Part shown: piece by piece, positions 33,214-44,452 of the stretch | How positions within the stretch are numbered: position 1 is the first letter of the stretch | How the letters are laid out: the number at the start of each line of letters is the position of its first letter | Source: Triplophysa rosa | Taxonomy: Eukaryota; Chordata; Actinopteri; Cypriniformes; Nemacheilidae | Assembly (NCBI RefSeq): GCF_024868665.1 | Contig: NC_079891.1 | Coordinates: 15,555,396 to 15,619,395 of the forward strand | Direction of reading: 5' to 3' | Length of the DNA stretch: 64,000 bases | Position numbers and translations under genes: made by a program | Notes under the pieces: model-generated | What the model saw: the letters and a program-made list of their open reading frames with translations, nothing else | What the model was told of the DNA's origin: nothing | The model's database searches: none

Positions 33214-33404
33214 GACAAAAAGAAATGACTCCAAACAACACTGACCCTTTAACTCTTATAAACCGTTTTACAATAACACAAACATTTATTTTACATTACG
33301 ACCCATTTTCATTTTTTTTCAATGTATCAGGTATAAGTACCCATTGTTCACATCCATGTCTGTGTATGTGTTTTTAACTCAGTTTTCTTGCAGGTACCAG
33401 TTCC

Positions 33405-36400
33405 CTAATGTCCCCAGAAAGCAGTATAAAGTGGTAACGTCTGATAAGAACCCATTTGGTAAGGTGGAGCGTAAGCACAAGTCACATATACTGGTCCCTG
33501 TACCCCACTAGAATAACACGATAACGGCTGTGTCGACAACATTTGAGCTACCCCTATCTCAGCAGGCCGTTCATAATCGGGCTGACCCAATGAGGGATAA
33601 GTAAAGACCCGTGTAGGTTTCCTTTCTCTACTAGATCTTCTCACATATCCATCTCCTGCAGTTTGTTCCATAGAACTAACCCCTTGTCTTGCTCTCTCTA
33701 CAGGTACCATCTCTTCCTGGCCCTCCTCCATCACCTCAGTTTCCCGTGCAGCAGGTAAGTCAACCAATGAATGAGTCGGCGCTGGCTCAGGTGAGTATTC
33801 TTCCTCTACTCCTAGAGTAATCTCTCCATCCCTGGCAGGTTCATCCTCACTCTTTCTCGGTCTCCTTTCACCTCTTTCGTATGGATCAGGCACATTTCTT
33901 TCTCGCTCATATCTCTGCTTGTCAGAAGAACGCAGCCAGTAATACACTCTTGGAGCATCATTTTCCTCTGAACTTGAATCACTTGACTTTTTTTCTTCAT
34001 GCGGCCTCACTGGTTTTGACAATCTTTGCTTTCTACTCTTCAGTCGACATTGGTCATCAACTCCAGAAGATGGCAGTTCTACTGGTAAGTCATTCACGAG
34101 ATGAAGCAAGTTCCGATGCAGGGTACGTATCGCTGTCGGATTCTGATTCCCACTCAGCTCTGAGTACACTTGGTAGACTGGCCCATCTCCCACTCTTTCC
34201 TTGACCACGTGCACCGTCTTCTCCCAGTACGACCTTAACTTCCCAGGTCCACCTCGTTCACTCAGATTCCGAACCAGAACTCGATCCCCCGGCTGTAGTA
34301 CGACGCCTCTCAGGTGCTGGTCGTAGTATTTCTTGTTTCGTGCACTCGCTTGTTTACTGTTGTCCGAAGCTAGCTTGTATGCGTCAGCCATCCGTTGAGC
34401 CCACTTCTCGGCATAATCTCGAGGTGAATATTGGTCGTCCTTTCCTCTGAAACCAAACAACAGATCTATAGGCAAGCGAGGATGTCGTCCGTACAGAAGG
34501 AAGAATGGAGAAAATCCTGTCGCCTCGTGCTTGGTGCAATTATAAGCATGCACCACCTTTGAAAGGTGATCTTTCCATCTGTCCTTTTCCTTCTCCTCCA
34601 GCGTCCTCAACATCTGTAGCAAGGTACGATTGAAGCGTTCTGCTGGGTTTGCTTGAGGATGATACGGTGTTGTTCTCGAGTTGCTGACACCCGTCCACCG
34701 CTGCAAAGTCGCAAAGAGATGGTTCTCGAATTCGCGGCCTTGGTCGTGATGAAGCCGGCAAGGGTACCCAAACCTTGGAATGTACTCATTGAATATCCTT
34801 TCAGCCGCCGTCCTTCCGGATTTGTCCTTTGTCGGATACGCCTGGGCGAATCTGGTAAAATGGTCCACCACCACCAGAATATACTCGTATCCGCCTCTAC
34901 TTCGTTCCAAGTGCAGATAGTCGATGGACACCAGATCCAGGGGGCAGCTTGAGGTAAGACTTCCCATAGGAGCTCTGATTTTCACCACCGGTTTCTTCTG
35001 CTTCACACATCGACACTGTTGGGTAATGTAATGCTCAATCTCCTTTTGCATGAAAGGCCAATATAACCTGCTCCTCGCTAAGTCTAACACCCGTTCCGTC
35101 CCTACATGACCCATGTCGTTGTGTAGCTGTTTCAAGACCAACTGCTTAAACTTAGTTGGAAGAACCAGTTGAGTTCTATAGTTAGTTTTACGATAGAGCA
35201 GCCCCTCTTGCAGGTCCAGTTTTCTCCACTCGTACAACAGTCTTTTGAGACCTCCTTTCGCAGCTTTTGTCATCTCATGCGTCGGTTCTTTACCACCCTC
35301 TTTTAACTCTATTACCTTCCCAACAGCAGGATCCTCCCTCTGGGCAGTTTCCAACTCAGAGCGGTCAAGCGTCATGAGACTTCCTTCAAACTGACACTCA
35401 ATCTCCTCCTGACGTGCATTAAGAGCTGCAACCCAGGCGACATCATTCTCTTTGTCCACCCGACTTCCTTCCCATGTAGCCCGAATAACCTCTTCGTTGA
35501 GAACTTCAGTACATGCTGTCATAAACTTGTTGATATCAAGAGGACATCGAGAAAGCATGTCCGCGTCTACGTTCACTTTCCCCGGTCTGTAGCGAATTTC
35601 GAATCTGAAGTCTGCCAGTTCTCCCACCCACCGATGTCCCACAGCGTTGAGCTTGGCCGTTCTGAGGACATACGTCAACGGGTTGTTGTCCGTGAAGATT
35701 GTAAAGTGCGGCGCATAGAACAAGTAATCTCGGAACTTCTCACAAACCGCCCATTTGAGTGCCAGGAACTCCAGCTTTCCGGAGTGAAGTCTGTAACCTC
35801 TCTCGGCGGGAGTCAATGTCCTGGATCCATAGCCTATGACTCTGAGCCTGTCCTCTTGCTGTTGGTAGAGCACAGCCCCGAGACCCTGTTCAGACGCATC
35901 CGTATGGAGCACAAATGGAAGTTCGAAGTTCGCGTAACCAAGTACCGGGGGAGTAGTTAGAGCCCCAACAAGTCTCTCCAACACACCTTGATGTACCCTC
36001 GTCCACTCTATTTTTGCACGGGATGGCAACTGGTTCCCTCTTTTCTCACCTTTACCAGATTTAGTCTGTCCCTCCGCGGCTACTGTACCCCGAGACTGGA
36101 GAAGCTCGTACAGTGGTTTAGCAATCCGTGAAAAGTCCTGAATGTAGGTGCGGTAATAACTGAGGAACCCCAACAATCGCCGCAACTCCCTGACAGTCGT
36201 AGGTTTCTGTTCCTTCAGGGAGAGGACTGCGTCTAGGTCTTTTGGGTCGATGCGAACCCCATCCTCTGAAACTAGTTTTCCCACATATCTGACCTCCCTC
36301 TTGAAGAGTTCACATTTTGCTGGCCTCAATCTTACTCCATGATCCCTCAGTGCTCTAAAGACTCTCCTAAGCCCCTGGACATGATCACTGAATGTTTTTC

Positions 36401-37961
36401 CAAAGCAAAGGATGTCGTCAAGATACGGTATACATAGCTCATCTCTCAGTGAGTCCAACATCCCCTCCATACTCCTCTGGAATGCTGCTGGTGCATTAGC
36501 CAATCCGAAAGGTATGCGTACCCACTCATATAATCCCCAAGGAGTCGTGAATGCAGTAAGGTGCCGAGATCCCTCTGCCATAAATCCCTGATGGTAGGCC
36601 TTCCCCTGGTCTAAGATTGAAAACCATCGGTAGCCTCCAAGAGTGTCAATGAGGTCCTGGATCCGGGGAAGTGGATGTCGGTCTGGGACCGTCTTCTGAT
36701 TCAATAATCGGTAGTCTATGCACAGTCTCAGCGTTCCATCTTTCTTCCTGACACACACCACCGGCGCTGCATACGGAGACTTTGACTTGACCACCCAACC
36801 TCGAGCTAGTAGGTCCTGCACATATTCCTTCACCTCTTTATACAGGGGTTTTGGGATAGAGGCATACGCTCGCTGGACTGGAACCTCATCTTTCAAGTTA
36901 ATTGTCATCTGTAAGCCCGGGATGCACCCAATGTCATCATTTTCGCGAGCAAACACGTCAGACTCCTCATAAAGCATGTCTGTGACTAATTTCTGTTGTT
37001 CTTCTTCTAGGTGACTAATATCGACAGGCGGATGCCACCGACTGTCTGTCCTGAGGCCGGTCTCCCGTTCCTGACAACTCAGTTCTTCTCTCCTGTTCAC
37101 TGGAAAGTCTTCACAGTTTACCCCATCGTATCGTTCTGCTTCGATGATACTAGCTATAGGCTGTATACTTCCTAGTGGTGTATGTCTTTTGATCGTGATT
37201 TCACAAGTGGTCGGGTTGCACAGAGGAATTCTCACGTAGGGCCGGTCTTTCCCTCCAACTTCCATCAAACCTTCTCCAACGTCTATTTGGGTCAATGACA
37301 CACTCTCCTCACTGGACTCGAACAGTATTACTGGCTCTGAACCTTCCACATCAACTGGAACTTCACACTTTACATGAGTTACTTGCCCTGGTGGTAGTAC
37401 AACATCTCTTGGACCAATGGTAACCACAGCCTCAGTGTTCCAATGGGCTTGTTCCTGAACGAAGCTCACTATCGCGTTGACTTGTTCACCCTTGATGTCC
37501 AGGGCCTTCTGCAGGAGTTCTGCAAATGCGCATAGTCCTCGCTCTGTGTCTTTCTTCCCTCTTATCAGCTCCTCAACGACATTAAACCCCAGCAGTGGCC
37601 GCTCCAATGGTATCTTTCCCACAAGAAAAGGCACTCGAATCACCAAACTTGGATCATCATTCCCAGGTAGGTTCACGGTCAATTCTACCCATCCCTCAAA
37701 TGGCAGTGGTTCTCCATTGACAGCTGAGACATTGAAGTCACCCCCATTGACTATTTCTGAAAGCGGTCGCAGAACTTGTTCGGGTAAGTATTTACTTTTC
37801 CAGTTAGAGTCGATCATACTGACTTGTGCTCCTGTGTCCAGTAAAGCGGTTACTGCAAAACCATGAATGTGGCACTTGAGGATAGCTTTCTTCCCGATGA
37901 GCTGGGCTACTCGGTCGCGAGGATGTTGTCTTTGATGCAACGAATCAGCTTTGTTAGCCAT
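33405..37961 (-). CDS. pol: Gypsy Pol polyprotein
   Basis: The 1518-codon frame is uninterrupted. An aspartic protease is marked by [11 protein letters not shown] (DTGA at 42-45). The reverse transcriptase spans about 380-560, with '[19 protein letters not shown]', [12 protein letters not shown] and the catalytic YLDD near residue 511. RNase H begins near 687 ([14 protein letters not shown]) and has FTDNNPL. The integrase has an HNDMGH zinc region with a CRC pair, then the acidic triad in SIDYL (about 1012), HHDQGREF (about 1071) and NPAERFNR (about 1107). A GPY/F-like module and a charged tail of about 220 residues follow. All catalytic residues are visible. The frame is -1 relative to gag and is open upstream of a TGA that directly precedes the ATG at 37961. 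Confidence 0.93.
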   Translation of the reverse strand: MANKADSLHQRQHPRDRVAQLIGKKAILKCHIHGFAVTALLDTGAQVSMIDSNWKSKYLPEQVLRPLSEIVNGGDFNVSAVNGEPLPFEGWVELTVNLPGNDDPSLVIRVPFLVGKIPLERPLLGFNVVEELIRGKKDTERGLCAFAELLQKALDIKGEQVNAIVSFVQEQAHWNTEAVVTIGPRDVVLPPGQVTHVKCEVPVDVEGSEPVILFESSEESVSLTQIDVGEGLMEVGGKDRPYVRIPLCNPTTCEITIKRHTPLGSIQPIASIIEAERYDGVNCEDFPVNRREELSCQERETGLRTDSRWHPPVDISHLEEEQQKLVTDMLYEESDVFARENDDIGCIPGLQMTINLKDEVPVQRAYASIPKPLYKEVKEYVQDLLARGWVVKSKSPYAAPVVCVRKKDGTLRLCIDYRLLNQKTVPDRHPLPRIQDLIDTLGGYRWFSILDQGKAYHQGFMAEGSRHLTAFTTPWGLYEWVRIPFGLANAPAAFQRSMEGMLDSLRDELCIPYLDDILCFGKTFSDHVQGLRRVFRALRDHGVRLRPAKCELFKREVRYVGKLVSEDGVRIDPKDLDAVLSLKEQKPTTVRELRRLLGFLSYYRTYIQDFSRIAKPLYELLQSRGTVAAEGQTKSGKGEKRGNQLPSRAKIEWTRVHQGVLERLVGALTTPPVLGYANFELPFVLHTDASEQGLGAVLYQQQEDRLRVIGYGSRTLTPAERGYRLHSGKLEFLALKWAVCEKFRDYLFYAPHFTIFTDNNPLTYVLRTAKLNAVGHRWVGELADFRFEIRYRPGKVNVDADMLSRCPLDINKFMTACTEVLNEEVIRATWEGSRVDKENDVAWVAALNARQEEIECQFEGSLMTLDRSELETAQREDPAVGKVIELKEGGKEPTHEMTKAAKGGLKRLLYEWRKLDLQEGLLYRKTNYRTQLVLPTKFKQLVLKQLHNDMGHVGTERVLDLARSRLYWPFMQKEIEHYITQQCRCVKQKKPVVKIRAPMGSLTSSCPLDLVSIDYLHLERSRGGYEYILVVVDHFTRFAQAYPTKDKSGRTAAERIFNEYIPRFGYPCRLHHDQGREFENHLFATLQRWTGVSNSRTTPYHPQANPAERFNRTLLQMLRTLEEKEKDRWKDHLSKVVHAYNCTKHEATGFSPFFLLYGRHPRLPIDLLFGFRGKDDQYSPRDYAEKWAQRMADAYKLASDNSKQASARNKKYYDQHLRGVVLQPGDRVLVRNLSERGGPGKLRSYWEKTVHVVKERVGDGPVYQVYSELSGNQNPTAIRTLHRNLLHLVNDLPVELPSSGVDDQCRLKSRKQRLSKPVRPHEEKKSSDSSSEENDAPRVYYWLRSSDKQRYERERNVPDPYERGERRPRKSEDEPARDGEITLGVEEEYSPEPAPTHSLVDLPAARETEVMEEGQEEMVPVERARQGVSSMEQTAGDGYVRRSSRERKPTRVFTYPSLGQPDYERPAEIGVAQMLSTQPLSCYSSGVQGPVYVTCAYAPPYQMGSYQTLPLYTAFWGH

Positions 37962-38002
37962 TCAAGCTTCTTTCTCCTTAGGCTGGGGCTTGGGTATTTC
38001 GG

Positions 38003-39271
38003 TCACTGTCTGCCCCTTGTCAGTGGCCGCTGTTCGTTTCCCGACACCTTTTCCCTTCGTAGACAACCCACTGCTCGATGTCCTTCCTCCCCGCATGCAA
38101 AACAGTGACTGCAAGAGATGGCATCTTTGCTACTACACTTGGGACACATCCGCCTACGTGGCCTTCGCTGTAGTTGAGAGTCAGGTACTGTACATGGACC
38201 CTCGGTCGCTCTCGCCTTTGCAAGGGATTCAACAGTTTTGGTAAGAGCTTCAACTTGTGCGCTTAAACGGCGAATCGTCTCAGTTTGGTCGTCACGTTCC
38301 TTACCTCGGCTGGACTCACACATGGCGTTGAGAGCATTTGACCCTCTCTGGCATGAAGCTTGTCCCAGCCGGCGCTGTCTTTCACTCTCGTCACTGGCTA
38401 TCTGAGTGACTAGGCGCAAGAGTGCCTCATCTGTCACCAGCCTGTTCGTCAGCAGAGGTTTCAACTCGGTGCAGAACTGGTTGTACTTGGCGCCCATGCC
38501 CTGATAAATTGTCCTCAGAAACACATTTTGAATCGTTTGTTTGTCGTACTCCAGGTCTGTGACAGCTTGTTTAGACAGAAAAATAAGCTTCTGTTTCAAC
38601 CCAATCAGTCTATACAGGAATTGCTGGGGAGTCTCATTGTCATTCTGCTTACCGCACATTAACTCCTGGAACAGCTCAGAGCTACTTCTCTCATTCAGAT
38701 GTGACTGGAGGAAACTCTTTAACTCCTGGATTGTCAGACCCTCCTTGTTCACTAACATGTCCTTGAAGTTTCCTGGCTTGATGACCCTCAAGACTCCTCT
38801 GATGATGTCATTTTCGCTGTGGTTTGCCGCTAGCCCCTCATCTATTTGTTTAGTCACGCTCGTGTAACTGATATCCGAGGTACTGTCTCCAATCTGTCCT
38901 CCTTGAATCTTGAACACTCTGTGCTGAAATGGCAGTAATTGCAGATCACGGAGGGAGATCATACCTTCCCTTTTTCCACCACTTGGCTCATCAGCTACAT
39001 TTACAGGTAAACCATGACTAGCTTGGGGAAATGCTGATTTACTTGGATTAGCATCAATTTTGTACTGCGCTAGTTTTCGTCCTAACTCTTCATAACAATC
39101 TGCCAATCGGTTATACTCTAGCTGCTGTGTCTGCATGTCAGTGCTAAATGTAGGTTGTTGCTGTTGTGGTGTATGTAACTCAGTGTCATACAAAGCAGAT
39201 TTTACATTACGTTTCTGAATTAACATCTCAACATTGTCTTTCAACATCAACAGCTGAGACAACCCCCCCAT
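38003..39271 (-). CDS. gag: Gypsy Gag, main part
   Basis: The 422-residue frame is the structural protein that packages element RNA. Its C-terminus has a CCHC zinc knuckle, CFACGEEGHRAVGC (residues 390-403), preceded by CPKCSSKD and a basic RRPRRR run. The middle resembles a capsid-type region ('RSSSELFQELMCGKQND', 'QQFLYRLIGLKQKL'). The first methionine at 39271 lies just after a run of seven G and is unlikely to be the real start. The N-terminal part lies in another frame at 39228-39476. The stop at 38003 is 42 bases before the pol ATG. Confidence 0.85.
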   Translation of the reverse strand: MGGLSQLLMLKDNVEMLIQKRNVKSALYDTELHTPQQQQPTFSTDMQTQQLEYNRLADCYEELGRKLAQYKIDANPSKSAFPQASHGLPVNVADEPSGGKREGMISLRDLQLLPFQHRVFKIQGGQIGDSTSDISYTSVTKQIDEGLAANHSENDIIRGVLRVIKPGNFKDMLVNKEGLTIQELKSFLQSHLNERSSSELFQELMCGKQNDNETPQQFLYRLIGLKQKLIFLSKQAVTDLEYDKQTIQNVFLRTIYQGMGAKYNQFCTELKPLLTNRLVTDEALLRLVTQIASDESERQRRLGQASCQRGSNALNAMCESSRGKERDDQTETIRRLSAQVEALTKTVESLAKARATEGPCTVPDSQLQRRPRRRMCPKCSSKDAISCSHCFACGEEGHRAVGCLRREKVSGNEQRPLTRGRQ

Positions 39272-39476
39272 CTTCTAATTCAAGAAGAGAGTCACTGGTC
39301 ATGTAATCAACAATGTACTCAAAACAACACTCCTCATCAGTTATATCCAACCTGTCTCTTCCTGGGTCTGTAGCTGGCTCCAGACAATCCATCAGGCTGA
39401 CCAGATCATCATGGGTTAGCTGATGAAGTATTTTCTTTACTTCCCATACTGTTGCTTTTCTCTCGCTAGAAGCCAT
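39228..39476 (-). CDS. Gypsy Gag N-terminal part, frameshifted
   Basis: This 82-residue frame begins MASSERKATVWEVKKIL and would join the main gag frame by a one-base change in the G7 run at about 39263-39269. It is followed by a stop after VDVERQC. Its ATG at 39476 is the likely true gag start, about 210 bases downstream of the primer-binding site. The break may be real decay or a homopolymer error in the assembly. Confidence 0.65.
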   Translation of the reverse strand: MASSERKATVWEVKKILHQLTHDDLVSLMDCLEPATDPGRDRLDITDEECCFEYIVDYMTSDSLLELEDGGVVSAVDVERQC

Positions 39477-39684
39477 CTCATAGACGATCCTGATGTTGGT
39501 GAGGTTACACTGAGCTCACACCACGCTGCACTACTCCTACTCAGCCAGGAAACACTTTTGCTGCCGTGCCTCGGTTTTCCTGCCGCCACTGAGCTGCCTT
39601 TCGTGGTCCTCGCACCGATCACGCCTCACTCAGCCGTCCTCTGGTTCATTTACTTTGGATCCGCGTACCAGCAGGTGGCGCTAG

Positions 39685-39702
39685 ATCCCGGACGAGCCCC
39701 CA
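39685..39702 (-). promoter_or_regulatory. tRNA-Pro primer-binding site
   Basis: On the minus strand TGGGGGCTCGTCCGGGAT lies five bases after the 5' LTR. It is the same 18-mer that primes murine leukaemia-type retroviruses with proline tRNA. A second intact copy lies at 45438-45455 in the duplicated unit. Confidence 0.9.
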
Positions 39703-39707
39703 AAATC

Positions 39708-40775
39708 TGTAACACGCCCGCCGTGTGACTGGCAGTGATGCAGTGAATACATTTCCTGTTTGAAATTAAACAAAGAGAGACACAGTTGTGCTGCTTCATA
39801 TCGTGGCGTCGCTCTTGTAATTTATTACAATAATATTCAACAATTGCATAACACAATTACACATCTCATGTCACCTTACACGTGACTCACATAACCCAAC
39901 ACACATAACGTGTTNTCTTCACTCTTGTAAGAGTCTTCCATTTTCTTATACTCCATTATATTTCTTTTACATCACTCAACATCTTTACTCTGACATCACC
40001 ACATTTTCCAATCTCTCCGGTATGTAAAGATAACTGTAACGTTGGGCAAACCACTGTATATAAATCTATATAAACATTTAAACCGTAGTCATAAAACACA
40101 CAATAATATCTAAACACCAACAAAGTATACTATAACATATATAAACCCAATTAACACACTAAACATTACACTGGTCTGGGTCTTCAGTGTTTAAAAGGCT
40201 TCCCCCTTGGATATTTTATCACATCAGTAGCAGGCCTGACGCACACATGTGCGAGTAAAACGCCATTTTCATAAACTTACAACCGATCTCTTTTAAACCG
40301 TTTAACTCGACTNGATATTTTATCACATCAGTAGCAGGCCTGACGCACACATGTGCGAGTAAAATGCCATTTTCATAAACTTACAACCGATCTCTTTTAA
40401 ACCGTTTAACTCGACTCAAAACATGTACATCACCATCATGCCTCAACATACACATGAAATCAACATATTTGCTAACGTTTGATGTCCTTGGTGATAAATT
40501 TCCACCCACCTGTTTGAAATTAAACAAAGAGAGACACAGGTGTGCTGCTTCATATCGTGGCGTCGCTCTTGTAATGCTCTCTTCTTCGCGACTCACCCTA
40601 AACCCCACAGTCAACGCAGCATCTCCCCCTACTGTCCCCTGACAGTACTACACATCACCATTAGACATAATAACACTCATTTAAACAATATTACAAATAC
40701 TCAGATAATCAAGTCCATGGCATAAAAAACAAATAATTACTACCATTTCTGTGACCACACAAACAGGGTGTCACA
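39708..40775 (-). repeat. Gypsy 5' LTR (1068 bp) with internal 105-bp duplication
   Basis: It matches the 3' LTR but contains an extra copy of the block starting 'gatattttatcacatcagta', at about 40208-40312 and 40314-40416. A single N (40313) sits at the junction and another at 39915. The extra 105 bases account exactly for the length difference from the 963-bp LTR. Confidence 0.88.
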
Positions 40776-40974
40776 TAAGTTATTATATTTATAAAAATTA
40801 TTAAAATGATGGCAACTCATTGAGATATTAAAGGCCTACACCAACCCCTATCCTTACCATAAACTTAAACTGTATGAATAAAAATGAATGTTAAGTGTTA
40901 AATCAATTTTATTGAAAACAAAAGCCTTTATGATCTTTAAGGTAATAGAATAAGATTAAAGAGTGTCTTCAACG

Positions 40975-43772
40975 TAGTGATGGGAAGTCCGGCTCTTTTC
41001 TGCGAACCGTTTTTTTCGGACAGTTCGTTTCAATGAACCGGTTCAAAAGACCGGTTCACTGATTCTCTTACGCTCTGACGAAACGCGTCAAGTCTAGTAT
41101 CATCCCGACCGGCTGGGATGAAAATATACTCGGCACATTCAAATATAAACCAAAACCAGTACTCATAACTTCTGTCAGTTAACACATCACGTCATGATCT
41201 GACACGTTTCTTACATATACGTTTTGCAACTAAAGCACCCAAATAGGCACAGTGAAGTGCAGCAAACTATGACATTTTAAGTTAAGATAAAAAGTGAATA
41301 ATTAATCTTCATCAACATTTTACAGAAACTATATGATCCATGCATAATTCAATACGATTTATGTGTTATTAAATAAACGTACGCTTTGCCAGATTGCTCC
41401 ATATATTTTAAGTCCTCGGTTCACGTGCGCTCGTAACATTAGCACAGCATCAGTTGTCCACACTGTTCTGTAGCCTCACGGTGAATCACGCATGCTCACT
41501 ATCCTTAGCTCATCGGTTCTCACTCACGACCGACTCGGACGTGTCCGAAAGAAGCGGCTGTTCGGTTCGTGTACTGTTGAATCGAAAGCTGTTGCAACCA
41601 GCTCTTGACTCGAGAACGAGAATCGCTCTAGCAGTGGCATGAACGTAAACGGCGCTGCAGATTGGTTTACGTACAGTGATAAGGCAGTAATAAAGTCCTA
41701 AACATATTTCCAATGTGTTTTATAGTATCACATCTCTGTTTGATAAAAATATCTGACTTAGACACTTTTTATCCTCTTTTAAAATTATACGCATGCGCAG
41801 TATCATCGGTTCTGAATCGGACGTGTCCGAAAGAAGTGGATCTTCGGTTTGTGTACTGTTGAATCGAAAGCTGTTGCAACCGGCTCTTGACTCGAGAACG
41901 AGAACCACTCTAGCAGTGGCATGAACGTAAACGGCGCTGCAGCAGAGGTGTAAAGAGTACCTGAAAACCATACTTAAGTAAAAGTACAGATACCTTGCAG
42001 TGAAAATTACTCCATTACAAGTTACAAGTTACCAATTCCAAAACGACTTCAGTAAAAGTCTTCGAGTATCTGATTTTAACAGTACTGAGTATTGAGTATT
42101 TTACTCATACTGAATGTAGGCTCAAAGAAGCACTAGTCCTCAACACTTAAGAGACTTGTCAGTGAAAAACAAGAAACAGTCGATTCGTGAGGAGAGCAAT
42201 CGCATTTATTTTCTTAAATCATAATAAGACTGATTACCTCAAAATTGCAACAAATCATGGTCGACACCATAACCTACGTCTATTACAAACACCCAAGTCT
42301 CATTTAAGCTCAAGTGCTCTTAAGTAAGCCAACATTCTTCAAAAAGGTCTCTTCAATATAACGGATGAATAAAATAATGTTAGGTAAAATTAAAAAGTCA
42401 AAGCCAGCGATTGTCAACTACCTGATAATGCACTCGTATTCACATAAAGAAGTAAGGGCAAAATTCACAAGAAGTACCTTCAATGCCCTTTAAATGGCAA
42501 TATTAATTCTTCTGTAGCAAAAATAAACTGCTGCAAAAAAAAGATAGGTGCCATGCAAAATGTAATGTGTAATTGCATTAGATTTACAAATGTAGTGGAG
42601 TAAAGAGTACATACACTTGCTCAAAAATGTAGCCAAGTAGAGAGTAAAAGTTGCTAATATCTTTAATACTCAGTACAACTACAAAGTAGCCAAAAAGATA
42701 CTTAAGTACAGTAACTAATTACTTTTACTCCAATACTTTACACCACTGCACTGCAGATTGGTTTACGTACAGTGATAAGGCAGTAATAAAGTCCTAAACA
42801 TATTTCTAATGTGTTTTATAGTATCACATCTCTGTTTGATAAAAATATCTGACTTAGACACTTTTTATCTGCTTTTAAAATTATACGCAAGCGCAGTATC
42901 ATCGGTTCTGAATCGGATGTGTCCGAAAGAAGCGGCTCTTCGGTTCGTGTACTGCTGAATCGAAAGCTGTTGCAACCGGTTCGTGTCCGAAGAAGCGATT
43001 CACGAACCGGCAACCGGTTCGACGGTTCACAATTCGGACTTGTCCGACAGAAACGGTTCTCGTGACTCTAGATACTTCTAGTCTGTGAGAGCAATTCAAG
43101 GAATCCGCTTGCTTCTCGCACATGATGATTACGCCATTATTAGATTTATATAATCTTGTTAGAAATTAAATAAGATGTTCATGAAAACACCATGGATTAC
43201 TTATGAAACAAATAACTGTTTAGTTTATTATTTTTACATACAATTCTGTTTAACCTTTAAAATAATTAACATAAAAGCACAACTGCACAAACGTTGTCTG
43301 TAATGCATTTTAAGCAACATTAATATAAAAAATATGTTTGTACAAATATTTATGACCATTAAAAAGTGTGATCTGTGTTCAAATGTTTATGTTCATGTTG
43401 CAAATGTAGTTTCTTATATGTTGAACCGGTTGTCCGGTTGAACCGGTTCTCAAATCGGACGTGTCCGAAAGACAGCTCTCGGTTGGTTCAGTGGTGACCC
43501 GAAAACTGTGGCAACCGATTCTTGAATCGAGAACGAGGATTGCTCTAGTCTAGGCGGAGCGTTCGATAGAACACGCATGCTCAGTATATCAGCTAGCTTA
43601 GCTATAGCTTGAATAGCTTCTCCGCTCGTGCTTAACAGTTCAGTTCAGCGTGTAGTAGTGTACTGTTGGATTTACTGAAAAGTCGTTGATACTGGCTGGT
43701 TTATTTAGTGAACCGGTTCACTAAAAAGAACCGGTTCAAATGAACGATTCGTTCACGAACCGGCCATCGCTA
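40975..43772. mobile_element. hAT element with perfect 8-bp duplication CTTCAACG
   Basis: The ends are TAGTGATGG and CCATCGCTA, flanked by cttcaacg at 40967-40974 and 43773-43780. It sits in family X, whose copy 1 lacks it. The interior carries a unit of about 281 bp repeated two to three times ('gtgtccgaaagaag' at about 41541, 41823 and 42917) and many 'gaaccggttc' palindromes. There is no transposase. A hAT MITE (41943-42748) interrupts the second unit. Confidence 0.9.
41943..42748. mobile_element. Nested hAT MITE, CAGAGGTGTAAAG family
   Basis: The ends CAGAGGTGTAAAGAG and the complement CTTTACACCACTG match the element at 25221-26021 in reverse. The flanks are CGCTGCAG (41935-41942) and CACTGCAG (42749-42756), one base apart. 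The uninterrupted site 'cgctgcagattggtttacg' is present at 41652, so the insertion point is confirmed inside the window. Confidence 0.9.
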
Positions 43773-43782
43773 CTTCAACGAG

Positions 43783-43853
43783 AAGTGGATTTGAACCCCA
43801 ATCTCCTGTGCTAGGCAATACAGAGCTTACACCATACGCCACTGGGCAGCCTA
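43783..43853 (-). promoter_or_regulatory. tRNA-like pol III module of family X, copy 2
   Basis: On the minus strand 'tggcgtatggtgtaagc' (A-box-like) is followed by a 'ctgt...acag' stem and the canonical B box 'ggttcaaatcc' (within 43788-43800). A complete tRNA cloverleaf could not be drawn, so this is probably a tRNA-derived promoter and not a working tRNA gene. Confidence 0.5.
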
Positions 43854-44341
43854 TTGGTTGGATGTGTTAATAGACACTGGTTTAAAAAAACTGCTAATTT
43901 GGAGACGTTGACGTCACGTCAGGTCGTCACGTGGGTCACCCGCACTGTTAGACGCTCAAAGCACAAGACGTTCGGTCAGACGTTCGATTAGACGGTCGGT
44001 CGGTCGATCGTACGTTAGGTTTTGGCACGAAGTACCCGCCATAACGGAGTACCTTTCATGAGGTTTTGGCACGAAGTACCCGCCATACTTCTCCTTCTCC
44101 TGGTTAGGCTTCGGATTGGCACATTCCAAACTTCATACACGTGAGTCCAGGCGTACTCTTCTCCATGCGCCCCTGTTACGTTTTCGTTAGCTTTTGTAGT
44201 TTTTGAGCGTGAGGTTTGTTCATCTGATTTACATGAAAGAGCCCGTGACAGTGACTGCAACGTGGATTTCCCAAACACAACTGCTGCTTGAGAGGGTCTC
44301 TCAAACACAGGGCACTTCAGAGGATCAACTTTAAGTCGCTG

Positions 44342-44452
44342 ATGTTTTGCCGAAATCAGACAGCGAGAGCGACTATCGCTCGGGGCTCCGCGCTGGAGAT
44401 GGAGATACGGAGAGGAAAATTCAGACAAAGTGTTTTCATGGAAACCCCACAG
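44342..44452 (+). CDS. Possible first coding exon, unit A
   Basis: An ATG-initiated frame of 37 codons beginning MFCRNQTARATIARGSALEM runs to a consensus splice donor, CCACAG|GTAATA, at 44452/44453. The local sequence is more CpG-rich than its neighbours and lies just outside family X, compatible with a promoter/first exon. No protein family was recognised and no downstream exon was found. A 137-residue minus-strand frame over the same stretch (44015-44428) is an alternative, also unrecognised. Confidence 0.25.

Larger units (their letters stand above)
32243..40775 (-). mobile_element. Ty3/gypsy LTR retrotransposon, nearly complete
   Basis: The two LTRs (32243-33205 and 39708-40775) start TG and end CA on the minus strand. 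They are flanked by TAAG direct repeats (32239-32242 and 40776-40779). Inside, in minus-strand order, are a primer-binding site, gag, pol and a polypurine tract. The domain order protease, RT, RNase H, integrase is that of Ty3/gypsy (Metaviridae). By eye the LTRs differ at roughly eight to ten places over about 960 aligned bases, so the insertion is fairly young. Defects seen are a G-run frameshift in gag, a TGA before the pol ATG and a 105-bp duplication in the right LTR. Confidence 0.93.
31963..44060 (-). repeat. Repeat family X, copy 2, split by two insertions
   Basis: The family X sequence is in three blocks: 31963-32242, 40776-40974 and 43773-44060. The first junction is the gypsy element with its TAAG duplication, the second a hAT element with CTTCAACG. 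Removing both insertions gives a continuous match to copy 1 read in reverse. The right edge contains a local doubling of 'ttttggcacgaagtacccgc' (44017 and 44063). Confidence 0.7.

Noticed and set aside
43783..43853. Functional tRNA gene
   Set aside because: The B box is good, but a complete cloverleaf and a clear acceptor stem could not be drawn, and the module is repeated within a dispersed family.
44015..44428. 137-residue minus-strand frame as a gene
   Set aside because: It starts within the possible exon region and ends in family X sequence. No motif was recognised, and the frame is probably fortuitous.
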